This document shows, in pieces, positions 1 to 10,102 of a DNA stretch of 64,000 nt. The DNA is from Ianthella basta (taxonomy: Eukaryota; Porifera; Demospongiae; Verongiida; Ianthellidae), in contig OZ025872.1 in assembly GCA_964019415.1 (NCBI GenBank), positions 9,622,678 through 9,686,677 of the forward strand. The letters run 5' to 3'. Below the pieces are notes generated by a model, which ran no database searches, had not been told where the DNA came from, and was given only the letters and a program-made list of their open reading frames with translations. The stretch's first letter is position 1; every line of letters starts with the position of its first letter. Made by a program: the position numbers and the translations under genes.

Positions 1-399
1 TTGGGCATCTGGTGCCCCAGTGAACTTCATTGGGGAATACAGCATCCCCTACAAACATTGGGCATCTGGTGCCCCAGTGAACTTCACTGGGGAATACAGC
101 ATCCCCTGCAAACATTGGGCATCTGGTTCCCCAGTGAACTTCACTGGGGAATACAGCATCCCCTGCAAACATTGGGCATCTGGCGCCCCAGTGAATTTCA
201 CCGGGGAATACGGCATCCCCTGCAAATATTGGGCATCTGGTGCCCCAGTGAATTTCACCGGGGAATACGGCATCCCCTGCAAATATTGGGCATCTGGTGC
301 CCCAGTGAATTTCCCCGGGGAATACAGCATCCCCTGCAAACATTGGACATCTGGTGCCTCAATGAACTTCACTGGGGAATACGGCATCCCCTGCAACAC
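1..399. repeat. 57-bp minisatellite, seven copies
   Basis: Seven head-to-tail copies of a 57-bp unit start at 1, 58, 115, 172, 229, 286 and 343. Each unit holds two potential hairpins: CCCCAGTGAA-C-TTCACTGGGG, a near-perfect palindrome, and GGGG...CCCC around a 10-nt loop. Because 57 is divisible by 3, several frames stay open through the array on both strands, giving 19-residue protein repeats. Copies 4-6 share changes (AATTTC in place of AACTTC), so they arose by local expansion. The array is cut by the window edge. I read it as a satellite, not a gene. Confidence 0.9.
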
Positions 400-1569
400 A
401 AAGTACCTTATGGTACAATAAAAATGCACAAATGGCATTCTTGGTTTGAGGAGGTCCTCCCGTTGTACACAACATATATACCATCAGGCTTAGCTGTGTC
501 CTGGGTAGCTATGTACTTAGATAGCTTGTATAGGATTCCAAATAAACTCTCTTCATCTTTAATTTGGTTATGAATTACTTCAAAGTCTCTTAATCTATCA
601 GAAATGACATGACAGTGTGGACACTGGTGTCAGTGTGAACATCACACTGAAGTAACGGTGTGACTGATCACACCCTTGGTGTGAGCACTGAGTGGTGTGA
701 TGGCCACACCATATTTTTAACAGTGAACTGATTAGGGATTTGCATACCGTCGATTTCAGGTTGCTTGTCCCATGTGTATACATAAAACAGGATATCAAGC
801 TAAGCAATCAAATCATCTTACCCAGCAATGTCATCGGGTAAGATGTTACTGATTGGTCAGCCTCATATCATGTTTAATGTTAATGGGACAAGGAACCTGA
901 ATTGACTGTACGTACATTATAAGACAAAGCTAAAGTACATAATTTCTGCATTCTGAGGTTACACGACAACGGTAACCACAGTGGGCACCATCACACTAAT
1001 GCTGGAAGCCCAGAACATTGGTGTATCATGTTAAACCTGTAGCTGGAATGTTGGCAGAGCCAATCAGATTGTCACTTTGCAAACTATTGTACAAGGAAAT
1101 TCATGGTTGAAGTGCAAAGTGCCACTTAGACTACCACAGCAGCTTTATATAGCCAGGTCAGAGATGCTACGTAAGTAGGAAATGAAGGAGTTTGTCTGTA
1201 GCACAGACAAATTTTGTCAAGACTAGTTTAGTCAGTTTTGCATTAAGCTGACAAAGGCCTACGTGGCCAAAACATCCTGCATTCAGTTGTTGGCTGATTG
1301 ATTGATTTCTGCTATGAAATTTCTCCTTATCTATTCACTTGTATAAACAGCCCATTCGAATTCACTTTACTTACTACAAGGATAAGTGCTCAAAATAAGG
1401 GAGGATAATGGTACTACATACTTCAGTGGAACGTTACAACTTGATCTACTGACCATGGTAATGTTCAACAACTCAATAGCAGCTTCAACACAAAACGATC
1501 TAACCCTACCATGTAAAAATGCGTGCATCACTGTACCACGTAAGCATAGAAAGACACTGTGATAACACT
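400..1569. other. Spacer without a recognisable gene
   Basis: This stretch holds no frame with convincing coding character. At 601-710 there are short imperfect inverted repeats built from GGTGTGA/TCACACC. Nothing else is recognisable; it is the 3' flank of the TRAF-like gene that ends at 1570. Confidence 0.6.
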
Positions 1570-3057
1570 TCAATCTAGTTTCAGTTCAATACTGTCCACT
1601 CTGAAGTACACAGAGTCATCCTGCAAGTACTGGCAATCATCACCATAGTAGCTGAGGTCTTTGTGGCCCAAGTTAGTACCCTCATCTACACCCTGTTCTT
1701 GTGGTTGAAGCTCCATTGTGTAGTGCTGCTCATCTTTCAGCTGGTTGAGCAAGCTCACTTTGACGGTGCCTTTGAAGGGACGCTCAAGATTCACTTGGTT
1801 ATCTCCTGTCATCAGCTGAACGAACAAAGATAGAAAAGGCATATCTTCCATTGGTGGACTTGGAGCAATGACCACAATACGCATCTTGTACCCTCCAATG
1901 TGAGAGTACACAGGATCACTGTACCACATCTCCTCATATTCCACAGTCTCCCGAAACTCCTCCAATTTGAGAACACAAGGTGGGCGGAGATAGCAAGTGG
2001 GTAAGCTGTGCAGCCATGGACGATAGGCAAGGGGGATGGTGGAGACAGCTTGGGGCATACTACAGAGAATACTTGCGTAGAGTTCCTGCATTGCAGCTGC
2101 ACCGGACTCCATGAGCACATTTAGTTGGCCATTGTCCAGAGTGGGGCTTACACCGCGTTGAATAACTCTATAGAGTTGCTGCATTGCAGCTGAACTTGTC
2201 TCCATCAGCACTGGTAAGCGGTGGTCCTTGCTCAGCATGGGGCTTACACCAAGTGTAATAATCGCATGAAGATGCCGCATTGCAACTGCACATGACTGCA
2301 TTAGCACTTGTAGGTGGCAGTCCTTGTTTGATATATGTCCCTTGAGGTCCTTCCTCTTCACAACAGAGGTACAGCCAGCCATCTTGTGGGGACACTCCAC
2401 CAATTCTTCAGAGCAGGTCTTGGCAAGGTGATCCTTCATTCCTCTCCGTGACAGAGTTCTCTTGCATCCAGCAACACAGGGGAGACGAAATGAGTCACAC
2501 ACCACAAGATGTGCTGTATTGATCTTCCTGAGAGTGTCCTTGTGAGGGCAGTGAGGACACTTGCAGTTGCGAGAAACACATTCGTGTGTTTCATGAGCAT
2601 CGAGTATTCTTCGCTCCATCTCCATCCCACAACCATTTTTGCATTTCATCATCTGGAAGTGACAGACATCACCGGTGTGCTCCTCAGCTTCCCTCAGTTC
2701 TCCCTGCCAGGTGCAACCCTTCTCAGAGTTGGGGCATTTCCCCTTGAAGTCACCAAGCCTTCTGCTGTTGAAGTGATCTGGAGTCTTGGTGAAGTACCTA
2801 CGGTCAACTGGGCAAATTCTTAGTGTCCCAATGCACTTGCCACAGAACAAGTGCCCACAACTTGTCTGTACTGGGTCAGAGACCAGCTCCAGACAGATGG
2901 GACACTTCAGCTCATCCAGAAACTGTCTATACATGTTCAAAAAAGTGTAGTTAACACCTTTGTAACTCCACTGAGGCATGGACTGCTCCGACTTTACTGC
3001 AGTCACAATCTCGCGAGGCCTGAGAATCCCTCCTGGCTCCATTTTGTTTGACGTCAT
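1570..3057 (-). CDS. TRAF-like RING E3 ligase with MATH domain (group I)
   Basis: An intronless frame of 495 residues. A leader with an aromatic motif (SYKGVNYTF, about residues 31-39) precedes a RING at 52-85: [13 protein letters not shown], then CPVD. The eighth zinc ligand is Asp, as in the TRAF6 type. Cys/His-rich TRAF zinc fingers fill about 108-245 ([27 protein letters not shown]). Three repeats of ~31 residues follow at 249-335, where classical TRAFs have a coiled coil. A MATH/TRAF-C domain spans 361-495 ([38 protein letters not shown]). Family knowledge predicts RING-dependent ubiquitin transfer and receptor or adaptor binding through MATH. The first ATG is used; a second lies at residue 6. 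All RING ligands are present, so it looks functional. Its closest relative here is the gene at 3706-5175. Confidence 0.9.
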   Translation of the reverse strand: MTSNKMEPGGILRPREIVTAVKSEQSMPQWSYKGVNYTFLNMYRQFLDELKCPICLELVSDPVQTSCGHLFCGKCIGTLRICPVDRRYFTKTPDHFNSRRLGDFKGKCPNSEKGCTWQGELREAEEHTGDVCHFQMMKCKNGCGMEMERRILDAHETHECVSRNCKCPHCPHKDTLRKINTAHLVVCDSFRLPCVAGCKRTLSRRGMKDHLAKTCSEELVECPHKMAGCTSVVKRKDLKGHISNKDCHLQVLMQSCAVAMRHLHAIITLGVSPMLSKDHRLPVLMETSSAAMQQLYRVIQRGVSPTLDNGQLNVLMESGAAAMQELYASILCSMPQAVSTIPLAYRPWLHSLPTCYLRPPCVLKLEEFRETVEYEEMWYSDPVYSHIGGYKMRIVVIAPSPPMEDMPFLSLFVQLMTGDNQVNLERPFKGTVKVSLLNQLKDEQHYTMELQPQEQGVDEGTNLGHKDLSYYGDDCQYLQDDSVYFRVDSIELKLD

Positions 3058-3086
3058 CCGAATTACTCAATAGAAATGGCTGCCAC
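3041..3086 (-). promoter_or_regulatory. Putative core promoter of the 1570-3057 gene
   Basis: Just upstream of the ATG are a full CRE-type palindrome TGACGTCA (3049-3056, overlapping the start codon), a TTACTCAAT box (3063-3071) and AAATGGCTGCC (3074-3084). The same TTACGCAAT plus AAAATGG pair sits before most group I genes. Conservation between paralogues is what supports it; the bound factors are unknown. Confidence 0.45.
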
Positions 3087-3705
3087 GAGGCGCGGGCGGA
3101 CGCCAAACATATCCTACGTGCCCGTAGGCTAAAGTGCCCGTATGGCTATAAGATACTGCGCAGGAATAGCTTTCATGGCCACTCGTTCTCACCAGAAACG
3201 TGCTGAATAGGCGATAGGCATCGATTGGGTGCAGTTTTACCGCTCCAAATACGTATGTACGAGCGCGGTTGGATGGCCACCTCCCATGTTTGCGGGTCGC
3301 GCACGGCTTTTAGTCTAAGCAAGACAGTTAACTACACCACTTGCCAGTTCCATCACGGGACAAGATGACTTCTCTGCGGCAGTTATTCGATACGCTGGCC
3401 TGCCGGGCGAAAATTCTTCGGTTGCTCCGGTCTAGCTATCCCGCTGAGGTAGCTAACGGAAGAATGGTCAACACCCTGCTCAGGTCGCATCTAGCGAACG
3501 AAGTGTATGCTATCCTCCTCTTTCCTCCATTCCTTAGAACTATGTTTCTGTCGGCTAGTATGGTGTTTTGACCTGCAACTAACCGAAGCAGGAGCAGCTA
3601 AAGTTTCGAGCTCGCACGCAATTTCAATGATTACACTTACAGTTGACAAGGTTAAAAAACACATCACTGTAGCACATAACTATGGATACATACTGTGTTA
3701 ACACC
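3087..3705. other. Duplicated 5' flank and spacer
   Basis: The stretch at about 3155-3390 aligns by eye with about 5300-5500, upstream of the next gene (shared GAGCGCGGTT, GGGTGCA and AGATGACTTCT words). The two gene units therefore arose by duplication of gene plus flank. No gene is seen here. Confidence 0.6.
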
Positions 3706-5175
3706 TCAATCTAGTTGCAGTTCAATACTGTCCACTCTGAAGTACATGGAGTCATCCTGCAAGAAACGGCAACCATCACCAACAGACCCGAGATGTTCAA
3801 AGCACATGTCTGGGTCAAATCCATCATTCTCTTGTAGTTCGAGCTCCATCTCATGGTGCTGCCCATCTTTCAGCTGGTTGAGCAAGCTCACTTTGATGGT
3901 GCCTTTGAAGGGACGTTTAAGATATATATGGTTGTCTCCTGGCATCAGCTCGCCGTACACAGATAAGGAAGAAATATCTTCTATTGGTTGCTCGGCAATA
4001 ATGATCACAATACGCATCTTGTACCCTCCAAAGTGAGAGTACACAGGATCACTGTACCATAACTCATCTCGCTCCACCATCTCCCGAAAACCTACCATTT
4101 TGAGAACAGAAGGTGGGCGAGGGTAGCAAGTGGGTGAGCTGTGCAGCCACGGACGGTAGGCAAGGGGAAAGCTGGAGACAGCTTGGGGCATACCAGGCTG
4201 AATACTTGTGTAGAGTTCTTGCATTGCAGCTGTACCTGACTCCATCAACTCCCTTAGTTGGTCATCGTCCAGAGTGGGGCTTACACCACGTTGAATTACC
4301 CCATAGAGTTGCTGCATTGCAGCTGAACTTGTCTCCATCAGCACTGGTAGGTGGTGGTCCTTGCCCGTTGTGGGGTTCACTCCATGTCGAATAATCTGAC
4401 AAAGCTCCTGCAATGCAAGTGAACACGACTGCATCAACACTTTCAGGTGGTGTTCTTTGTCCGATGTGTGTCTCTTGAGATCTTTCCTCTTCACGACAGC
4501 AGCACAGCCGGCCATCTTGTGGGGACACTCCACCAATTCTTCAGAGCAGGTGTTGGCAAGGTGATCTTTCATTCCTCTACGTGTTAGACTCCGCTTGCAT
4601 CCAGCGACACAGGGGAGACGAAATGATTCGCACACCACAAGGTGCGTTGTATTGATCTTCCTGAGAGTGTCTTTGTGAGGGCAGTGAGGACACTTGCAGT
4701 TGAGACAAACACATTCGGTTGTTTCGTGAGCTTCAAGTAGTTTTTGCTCCATCTCCATCCCACAACCATTCCTACATTTAACCATCTTGAAGTGACAGAC
4801 ATCACTGGTGTGCTCCTTAGCTGCCCTCAGTTCTCCCTGCCAGAGGCAACCTTTCTCACAGTTGGGGCATTTCACTTTGAAATCACCAAGTCTTCTGTTG
4901 TTAAAGTGGTCTGGAGTCTTGGTGAAGTGCCTACGGTCAACTGGGCAGGTCCACACTCGTTTGATGCACTCTCCACAAAACAAATGCCCACAACTGGTCT
5001 GAACTGGGTCAGAGACCAGCTCCAGACAGATGGGACACTTGAGTTCCTCCAGCAGCCGCTTTTGTACGTCCACAAAAGTGTAGTTTATGCCTTTGTACCT
5101 AAACTGAGGCAGGGACTGCACCGAATGTACTGCAGCCGCAGTCCTTCGCGCCCTGAGAATCTTTCGCGCCTCCAT
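3706..5175 (-). CDS. TRAF-like RING E3 ligase with MATH domain (group I)
   Basis: An intronless frame of 489 residues from the ATG at 5175 (MEARKILRARR). ATGs at 5205 and 5238 are in frame and could also serve; I chose 5175 because it aligns with the start of the sister gene. RING at about 47-80 (CPIC, CGHLFCGEC, CPVD with Asp as last ligand), TRAF zinc fingers to about 240, three ~31-residue repeats ([25 protein letters not shown]), then a C-terminal MATH domain ([41 protein letters not shown]). No lesion is visible. The expected role is a cytosolic ubiquitin ligase of TRAF type. Highest similarity is to 1570-3057, by tandem duplication. Confidence 0.9.
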   Translation of the reverse strand: MEARKILRARRTAAAVHSVQSLPQFRYKGINYTFVDVQKRLLEELKCPICLELVSDPVQTSCGHLFCGECIKRVWTCPVDRRHFTKTPDHFNNRRLGDFKVKCPNCEKGCLWQGELRAAKEHTSDVCHFKMVKCRNGCGMEMEQKLLEAHETTECVCLNCKCPHCPHKDTLRKINTTHLVVCESFRLPCVAGCKRSLTRRGMKDHLANTCSEELVECPHKMAGCAAVVKRKDLKRHTSDKEHHLKVLMQSCSLALQELCQIIRHGVNPTTGKDHHLPVLMETSSAAMQQLYGVIQRGVSPTLDDDQLRELMESGTAAMQELYTSIQPGMPQAVSSFPLAYRPWLHSSPTCYPRPPSVLKMVGFREMVERDELWYSDPVYSHFGGYKMRIVIIIAEQPIEDISSLSVYGELMPGDNHIYLKRPFKGTIKVSLLNQLKDGQHHEMELELQENDGFDPDMCFEHLGSVGDGCRFLQDDSMYFRVDSIELQLD

Positions 5176-5194
5176 TTTAGTGACGTCTTCGGCA

Positions 5195-5216
5195 TTACGC
5201 AACATAAAATGGTTGG
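5195..5216 (-). promoter_or_regulatory. TTACGCAAT-like / AAAATGG promoter pair
   Basis: TTACGCAAC lies at 5195-5203 and AAAATGG at 5206-5212, only ~20 bp upstream of the chosen ATG. The pair recurs before other group I genes (8506, 11625, 17534, 19769, 27047). TTACGCAAT resembles C/EBP- or PAR-bZIP half sites and AAAATGGC resembles a YY1 core; both matches are by eye only. Confidence 0.45.
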
Positions 5217-5655
5217 CAGGTACGGGCCACACCGTCATAAAGGCTGTCCAACGCAACCATAAGTTACTTAGCGTATACGGGTGGTCAGCCACACCATGGT
5301 ATTGCGCAGGAGCTGGAATTGCTCCTACACCTTTTATACCGGAAAAGCACTGAATCGGCTGGGTGCATTTGCTTTGACGCTCCGCGTTCGAGCGCGGTTA
5401 GTTCCCCCTCCCACATTCGCGGGGCGCACTACTGTTAGACAGTTTACTCCACACCATTGCCAATTACTTGGCAGGAGAAGATGACTTCTAAATTGCACTC
5501 TGTGTTTGGATTCGCCTGTACGCGATAGCACATTGAAGACATTCTGTTCTATGATCTGAAGTAGCGACAAGGCTATGTTGATCTCCTTCCTCCCCTCCAC
5601 AGTTCGATGTTTCGCTCAGTTTAACTAAGCCAGTGTGTTCTTATCCATTCTTTCT

Positions 5656-5666
5656 CTGTGTGTGTG

Positions 5667-5744
<78 letters not shown>
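5656..5744. repeat. (TG)n microsatellite
   Basis: An almost pure GT/TG dinucleotide run of about 85 bp, broken by one CA near its start. The cysteine-valine frames across it are artefacts of the repeat. Confidence 0.97.
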
Positions 5745-5747
<3 letters not shown>

Positions 5748-6128
5748 CATTTCATTCAATGTTTTGGTATTCTTAGCTGCAACTTGCAACTACCTTATAG
5801 TGTGCGTGTGTGTGTCTGTAGTATGCTGCACTGGGCTATAGATAGCCATTAAAATTGAATCCAGATTTGCTCATCAATGTGAACGCCATGTGATATAATT
5901 ATAAGAAGACAGTGGACTTTCTGCCGTTCAGTCTGTGGCATTAGTGCCTTTAGAACCTGTGCCATAAAAGCAGTTTAACGCATCACTTTACTTTTTCGGT
6001 CCAGACTGTCAAGCGATCCTATACCCTCTGCATTCAATCACATTTATACCTTTCAGCATAGCATCATCAGCAATGCAATGCTATTCTCTCATGTGTGATG
6101 ATGTCAGTCATTAATGGAAGTACATGGG

Positions 6129-6320
6129 AATAAACAGAGACAATTATTATGATGTCACTGATTGGCTAAAATGGCAATGGGAATCAATGGCTTTAATACC
6201 TTAATCACACGCTGAAGTGCATAGCCAAACGCTCTGAAATGACCACACCTAAACAGCAAACACTTACAGAAATAGCTTGTGAGTGAGGTCTATGAATATC
6301 TGTCATCACTGAATGCAGTG
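6129..6320. repeat. Dispersed repeat, copy 1 (pair with 8822-9010)
   Basis: The segment starting AGAGACAATTATTATGATGT recurs at 8825 with roughly 90% identity by eye, including AAATGGCAATGGGAATCAATGG and GCATAGCCAAA. One copy lies on each side of the gene at 7000-8478. It is non-coding; origin unknown. Confidence 0.7.
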
Positions 6321-6999
6321 AAATGGTAGATGAAGTCAAATCACACACCCAGATAACAATAACAAAAGAGCTACCTAGCACATAAACTTGATGGTTCACA
6401 GTGGCATGGACGCCTACTACTGAAACACTAGCTAGTTACCATAAAGAAAGCTAGGTACACACACACCTATTGCTGTTAACAGAAATTTAAACCGAGGCAG
6501 GAAAGAAGATGAAAACCAGAGTATGCAAGCATTGCAAATGCGAGCAGCATGAAGGCAATTTCAAAGACACAATTGCAGATTGACTTGAACATAAAGGTGT
6601 ATCATGTTTTGACAGCAATTATTGGCTCTCAGAGGATCTCGGCTCTGTTACATTTTGATTAAGTTAAATCTACTTATCACCTCAACCTGCTTAGCAACTC
6701 AAACACCATATTCTCACACAATGAATTGCAAACGCATGTAAGTAGAAAGAATAGGAATCACAAATACATAAACGGCTACTTCAACTGTCCAACAAAAATG
6801 TCACAGTGGAGAAAACAAGCACACAAACTACACAGCCACTGCCATTATACATGTGCCACCGTGACCCAGAATATTGTTCATTTAATTGACAATCTTGTAC
6901 AGAGTATTGTATTGAGTACGAACATTGCAAAGCAAAATATTTCAAGAATGGCAGGATACATAATTTTTGAACATGCTGTAAAATATGTAGATGTCATGC
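6321..6999. other. Spacer without a recognisable gene
   Basis: An AT-rich non-coding stretch downstream of the 7000-8478 gene. A 102-codon plus-strand frame (6726-7034) runs through it but has no recognisable domain and overlaps the 3' end of the real gene. Confidence 0.5.
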
Positions 7000-8478
7000 T
7001 CAATCTAACTTTGGTTCAAAGCAATCCACCCTAAAGAACAAGGTGTTGTCCCTCAAGAACTGGTACGGGCAATTCGGAACACTGAGATCATGGTGGTAGA
7101 TGAACGGTGTTCGCCAGCCATCTTCCGCCATCGCCCTTCCAGTGACACGCCCACTGCTGTCGTCAGGGATATCGATATCAGGTGACCAAGTCAGTCTGGT
7201 GCAGTGCTGCCCATCATGCAGCTGGTTGAGCAGGCTCACTGTGATGGTGCCTTTGAAGGGCCACTTCAGATTGTCGTCATTGTCTCCTCTCATCAAGTAG
7301 ATGTACACAGACACATGATTGTTTAACACACTAGCATCCACACTAGCATCCACACTCAGACACATCTTGTACCCTCCAAAATGGGAGTACACAGGATCAC
7401 TGAACCAAAAGATGCCAGCCTCCTTCTTCTCCTGAAAACCCTCCATTCTAATAACCCAAGGTGGACAGGGGTAGCACGTGGGTGTGTTCTGGAGCCACGG
7501 ACGGTAGGCAAGGGGGATGCTGGAGATTACTTGCCTGGCACCAAATGGAATACTCCTATAATAGAGGTGTTGCAGTGCAGCTGCATGTGAATTCAACAGG
7601 GCTTGTAGGTGGTGGTCTTTGTCCGATGTGTGCCGCTTCAGATTCTTCCTCTTCACAACAGAGGTACAGCCGGCCATCTTGTGGGGACACTCCACCAATT
7701 CTTCAGAGCAGGTCTTTGCTAGGTGATCCTTCATTTCTTTCCGAGTTAGGGTCCGCTTGCATCCAGCAACACAGGGAAGACGAAGTGATTCACATATTGT
7801 GAGGTGTGAAGTAGTGACAGTGCTGTAAGTGCCATTGAATGGGCAATGAGGACACTTGAAGCTACGATGAAGACATTCAGTTGCCTCGTGAGTTTTAAGA
7901 TACTGTCGTTCCATCTCTCTTCCACAGCCATTTTTACATTTGACAACAGTCTGATAACGGCAGCTCTCACTGGTGTGTTCCTCAGCTTCCCTCAGTTCTC
8001 CCTGCCAGGAACAACCTTTCTCAGAGTTGGGGCACTGCACCTTGAAATCGCCAAGTCTTCTGCTGTTGAAGGGGTCTGGAGTCGAGGTGAAGGACTTACG
8101 GTCAACTGGGCAGGTATCCGTTCCTGTGATGCACTTGCCACAGAACAAGTGCCCACAACTGGTCTGTACTGGGTCAGAGACCAGCTCTAGGCAGATGGGA
8201 CACTTCAGTTCCTCCAGCAACGTGTTCTGGCAATTCAAAAATGTGTAGGTTACACTTCTGTAACTGAACTGGGGTAAGGAATGAACCTGATTCGGAGCGG
8301 CTACAGCTCTACTCTTAAGCTCACGTGCCCGGAGATATCTTCTGGCTTTTATCTTGCATAACGCCCTCATTCGGGTACGACGGTCCACAGATGTGTACTT
8401 TAGTCTTCTGTAACTGATTCGAGATAACGGACGAGCCTGTTTCGCTTTGGGTCTAGTCTTATGTGATCCAAGAGCCAT
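7000..8478 (-). CDS. TRAF-like RING E3 ligase with MATH, duplicated leader (group I)
   Basis: An intronless frame of 492 residues from ATG 8478. The N-terminus is longer than in its sisters and carries the leader twice: residues ~6-33 (KTRPKAKQARPLSRISYRR) repeat the pattern of ~56-83 (RAVAAPNQVHSLPQFSYRS), the copy next to the RING. An ATG at residue 37 would give a protein without the extra copy. RING at about 92-125 ([17 protein letters not shown]), TRAF fingers, a single ~31-residue repeat (QALLNSHAAALQHLYY) and a MATH domain with a duplicated VDAS in a loop (VDASVDASV). The frame is intact. Predicted role: TRAF-type ubiquitin ligase. Confidence 0.88.
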   Translation of the reverse strand: MALGSHKTRPKAKQARPLSRISYRRLKYTSVDRRTRMRALCKIKARRYLRARELKSRAVAAPNQVHSLPQFSYRSVTYTFLNCQNTLLEELKCPICLELVSDPVQTSCGHLFCGKCITGTDTCPVDRKSFTSTPDPFNSRRLGDFKVQCPNSEKGCSWQGELREAEEHTSESCRYQTVVKCKNGCGREMERQYLKTHEATECLHRSFKCPHCPFNGTYSTVTTSHLTICESLRLPCVAGCKRTLTRKEMKDHLAKTCSEELVECPHKMAGCTSVVKRKNLKRHTSDKDHHLQALLNSHAAALQHLYYRSIPFGARQVISSIPLAYRPWLQNTPTCYPCPPWVIRMEGFQEKKEAGIFWFSDPVYSHFGGYKMCLSVDASVDASVLNNHVSVYIYLMRGDNDDNLKWPFKGTITVSLLNQLHDGQHCTRLTWSPDIDIPDDSSGRVTGRAMAEDGWRTPFIYHHDLSVPNCPYQFLRDNTLFFRVDCFEPKLD

Positions 8479-8505
8479 TCTACACCGTCTATTTCCCAGG
8501 CGTTG

Positions 8506-8527
8506 TTACGCAATACCAATAAAATGG
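8506..8527 (-). promoter_or_regulatory. TTACGCAAT / AAAATGG promoter pair
   Basis: TTACGCAAT at 8506-8514 and AAAATGGCTGGC from 8521 lie 28-43 bp upstream of the ATG at 8478, in the same order as at the other group I genes. Confidence 0.5.
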
Positions 8528-8821
8528 CTGGCGAGATCGTAGTCCAGCCAGCTTTGGACCCACTAGTCCAGCCAGCTTTAGATCCACGTATGGCGAACGC
8601 TGGCCGGGCTAGCGAGATCTTTGACCATGCTGACCAACGCAAGCGTTGCCTTGGTTCAAGGTAGTTAGCTATGCGGTCATTAGACTAAAACTAGACTTTG
8701 TTTTAATGGTCTAATGATAACAATAGAAACGGTGTAGCATACATGCACATCGGTCGTATTGTGTAGTTTGTCTATATAGCCATGTACGTATGTAACGACA
8801 GCGCGACGGAGCTCATTCGAG

Positions 8822-9010
8822 AGAACAGAGACAATTATTATGATGTCGCCGATTGGCTAAAATGGCAATGGGAATCAATGGCTTCAATACCTTAACCACG
8901 CGCTGAAGTGCATAGCCAAAAGCTCTGAAATGACCACACCCAATCAGCAAACACTTACAGAGGTTGCTTGTAAGTGAGGTATACGAATATCTGCCATCAC
9001 TGATTACCGA
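8822..9010. repeat. Dispersed repeat, copy 2 (pair with 6129-6320)
   Basis: Near-identical to 6129-6320. Here it lies upstream of the 7000-8478 gene, so the pair flanks the gene as direct repeats. Confidence 0.7.
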
Positions 9011-9147
9011 TGTCAAAATCACACACATCCAAACAATGATCAGAAAAGAGCACACAAACACATGAACTCATTGGGGCAACGGTGGTGTACACTACAGTAC
9101 TCATACACACTACTCAACCACTAGCCAGTTTGGTACATATGTAACTA

Positions 9148-9282
9148 TAGTGGAGCCTGTCTAAAAAGGTCAATGTGTTATGCAGCCACCTCTCTAAAAC
9201 AGTCAGCCTCCCTGGCCCCAAATAGCACTAAAGCATTGTAATCTACCTCTGTAGAGCAGCCACCTCTCCAGTATACAGGTCA
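9148..9282. mobile_element. Decayed pogo-type MITE
   Basis: Begins TAGTGGAGCCTGTCTAA and contains GCAGCCACCTCTCTAAAACAG, matching in inverted order the element at 25252-25406. Ends are eroded and no target duplication is clear. Confidence 0.5.
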
Positions 9283-9422
9283 GTTAGAACTGGCTCACAG
9301 CAAGCACTTTGAGATCCAGCTTGTGAGTGTACAGGGGTCATACGAGGCTCATCATGCAAGGTGTTGAAAACAGTGGATGTGAATCTTGTTTGCTTGAAGA
9401 AGCTTGTCTGGCTAGGTTGCCT

Positions 9423-9557
9423 CACTGGTAGTTCTCTTGGAAGTCACTAGTCAAAGATTTGATTTCTTGACCAAACGTTTCGGCAGCAGTCAGCTACCGA
9501 AACGTTTGGTAAAGAAATCAAATCTTTGGCTAGTGACTTCCAAGAGAAATACCAGTG
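9423..9557. mobile_element. Foldback element, ~60-bp arms
   Basis: The arms are nearly perfect inverted repeats. The left arm starts CACTGGTAGTTCTCTTGG and runs through CAAAGATTTGATTTCTTG to CCAAACGTTTCGG. The right arm is its complement, ending ACCAGTG at 9557, with a loop of about 13 nt. This is typical of a MITE or foldback element. No target-site duplication is evident. Confidence 0.8.
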
Positions 9558-9602
9558 AACCTTGTTTACAGTGTTACAGCATAAGGGCATCACAGCTTGA
9601 AG

Positions 9603-10102
9603 GTTAATGAAGAGAACGATACGTAGTTCATTGGCTTTTCAGCAGTCCAGAAGGGAGCGAAGAATGAAAGCCTAAGCCGTCGTGCATAGGTATACAGAGC
9701 TACTGACTACTTGTAATTCAATTGACGGCACAGAACAGAAATGATATGCCACCACTTTAATCCTCTATCAGACGGCTAGCTTGATTTAGGCTAACACAGG
9801 GCTACAGTGTCACTCTAACGAGCCCCTGATATCCAATCTGATTCGCCTTCCACTGCCAGTGAGTCAACCACCATTTTGCTCAAAAACCATGCAGGATGTG
9901 ACATTTCATGTAATCATGATGACATGAAGAAAAATAAAAAAAATGAATTGCTTTCAAAAATGGTAAGCCTGTACACCTTAACAGAATTTCAAAGAAACGC
10001 AAACTTATAAACTATTCTGGTCACAAAAATACACTTAGGGTCCTGTGAATGCCTCATTGTCCTTTCCAAACATGCTGTATGGCAGCTAAGCTGGTACACA
10101 TC
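9603..10102. repeat. 3' flank of segmental duplication A (pair with 17731-18231)
   Basis: From TTAATGAAGAGAACGA onward the sequence matches 17731-18231 at about 95% by eye, with small indels. The match continues through the gene and its promoter to ~12155 / ~20285. Confidence 0.85.

Noticed and set aside
1-573. A 190-codon plus-strand frame across the minisatellite as a gene
   Set aside because: It starts at a TTG on the window edge, follows the 57-bp period exactly, and two other frames are open too; the open frame is a by-product of a repeat length divisible by three.
3341-3571. Plus-strand frame upstream of the 1570-3057 gene as a divergent gene
   Set aside because: No domain, and the paralogous flank at 5.3-5.5 kb does not keep the frame.
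5635-5852. Cysteine/valine-rich frames across the TG repeat
   Set aside because: Pure dinucleotide repeat; no coding signal outside it.
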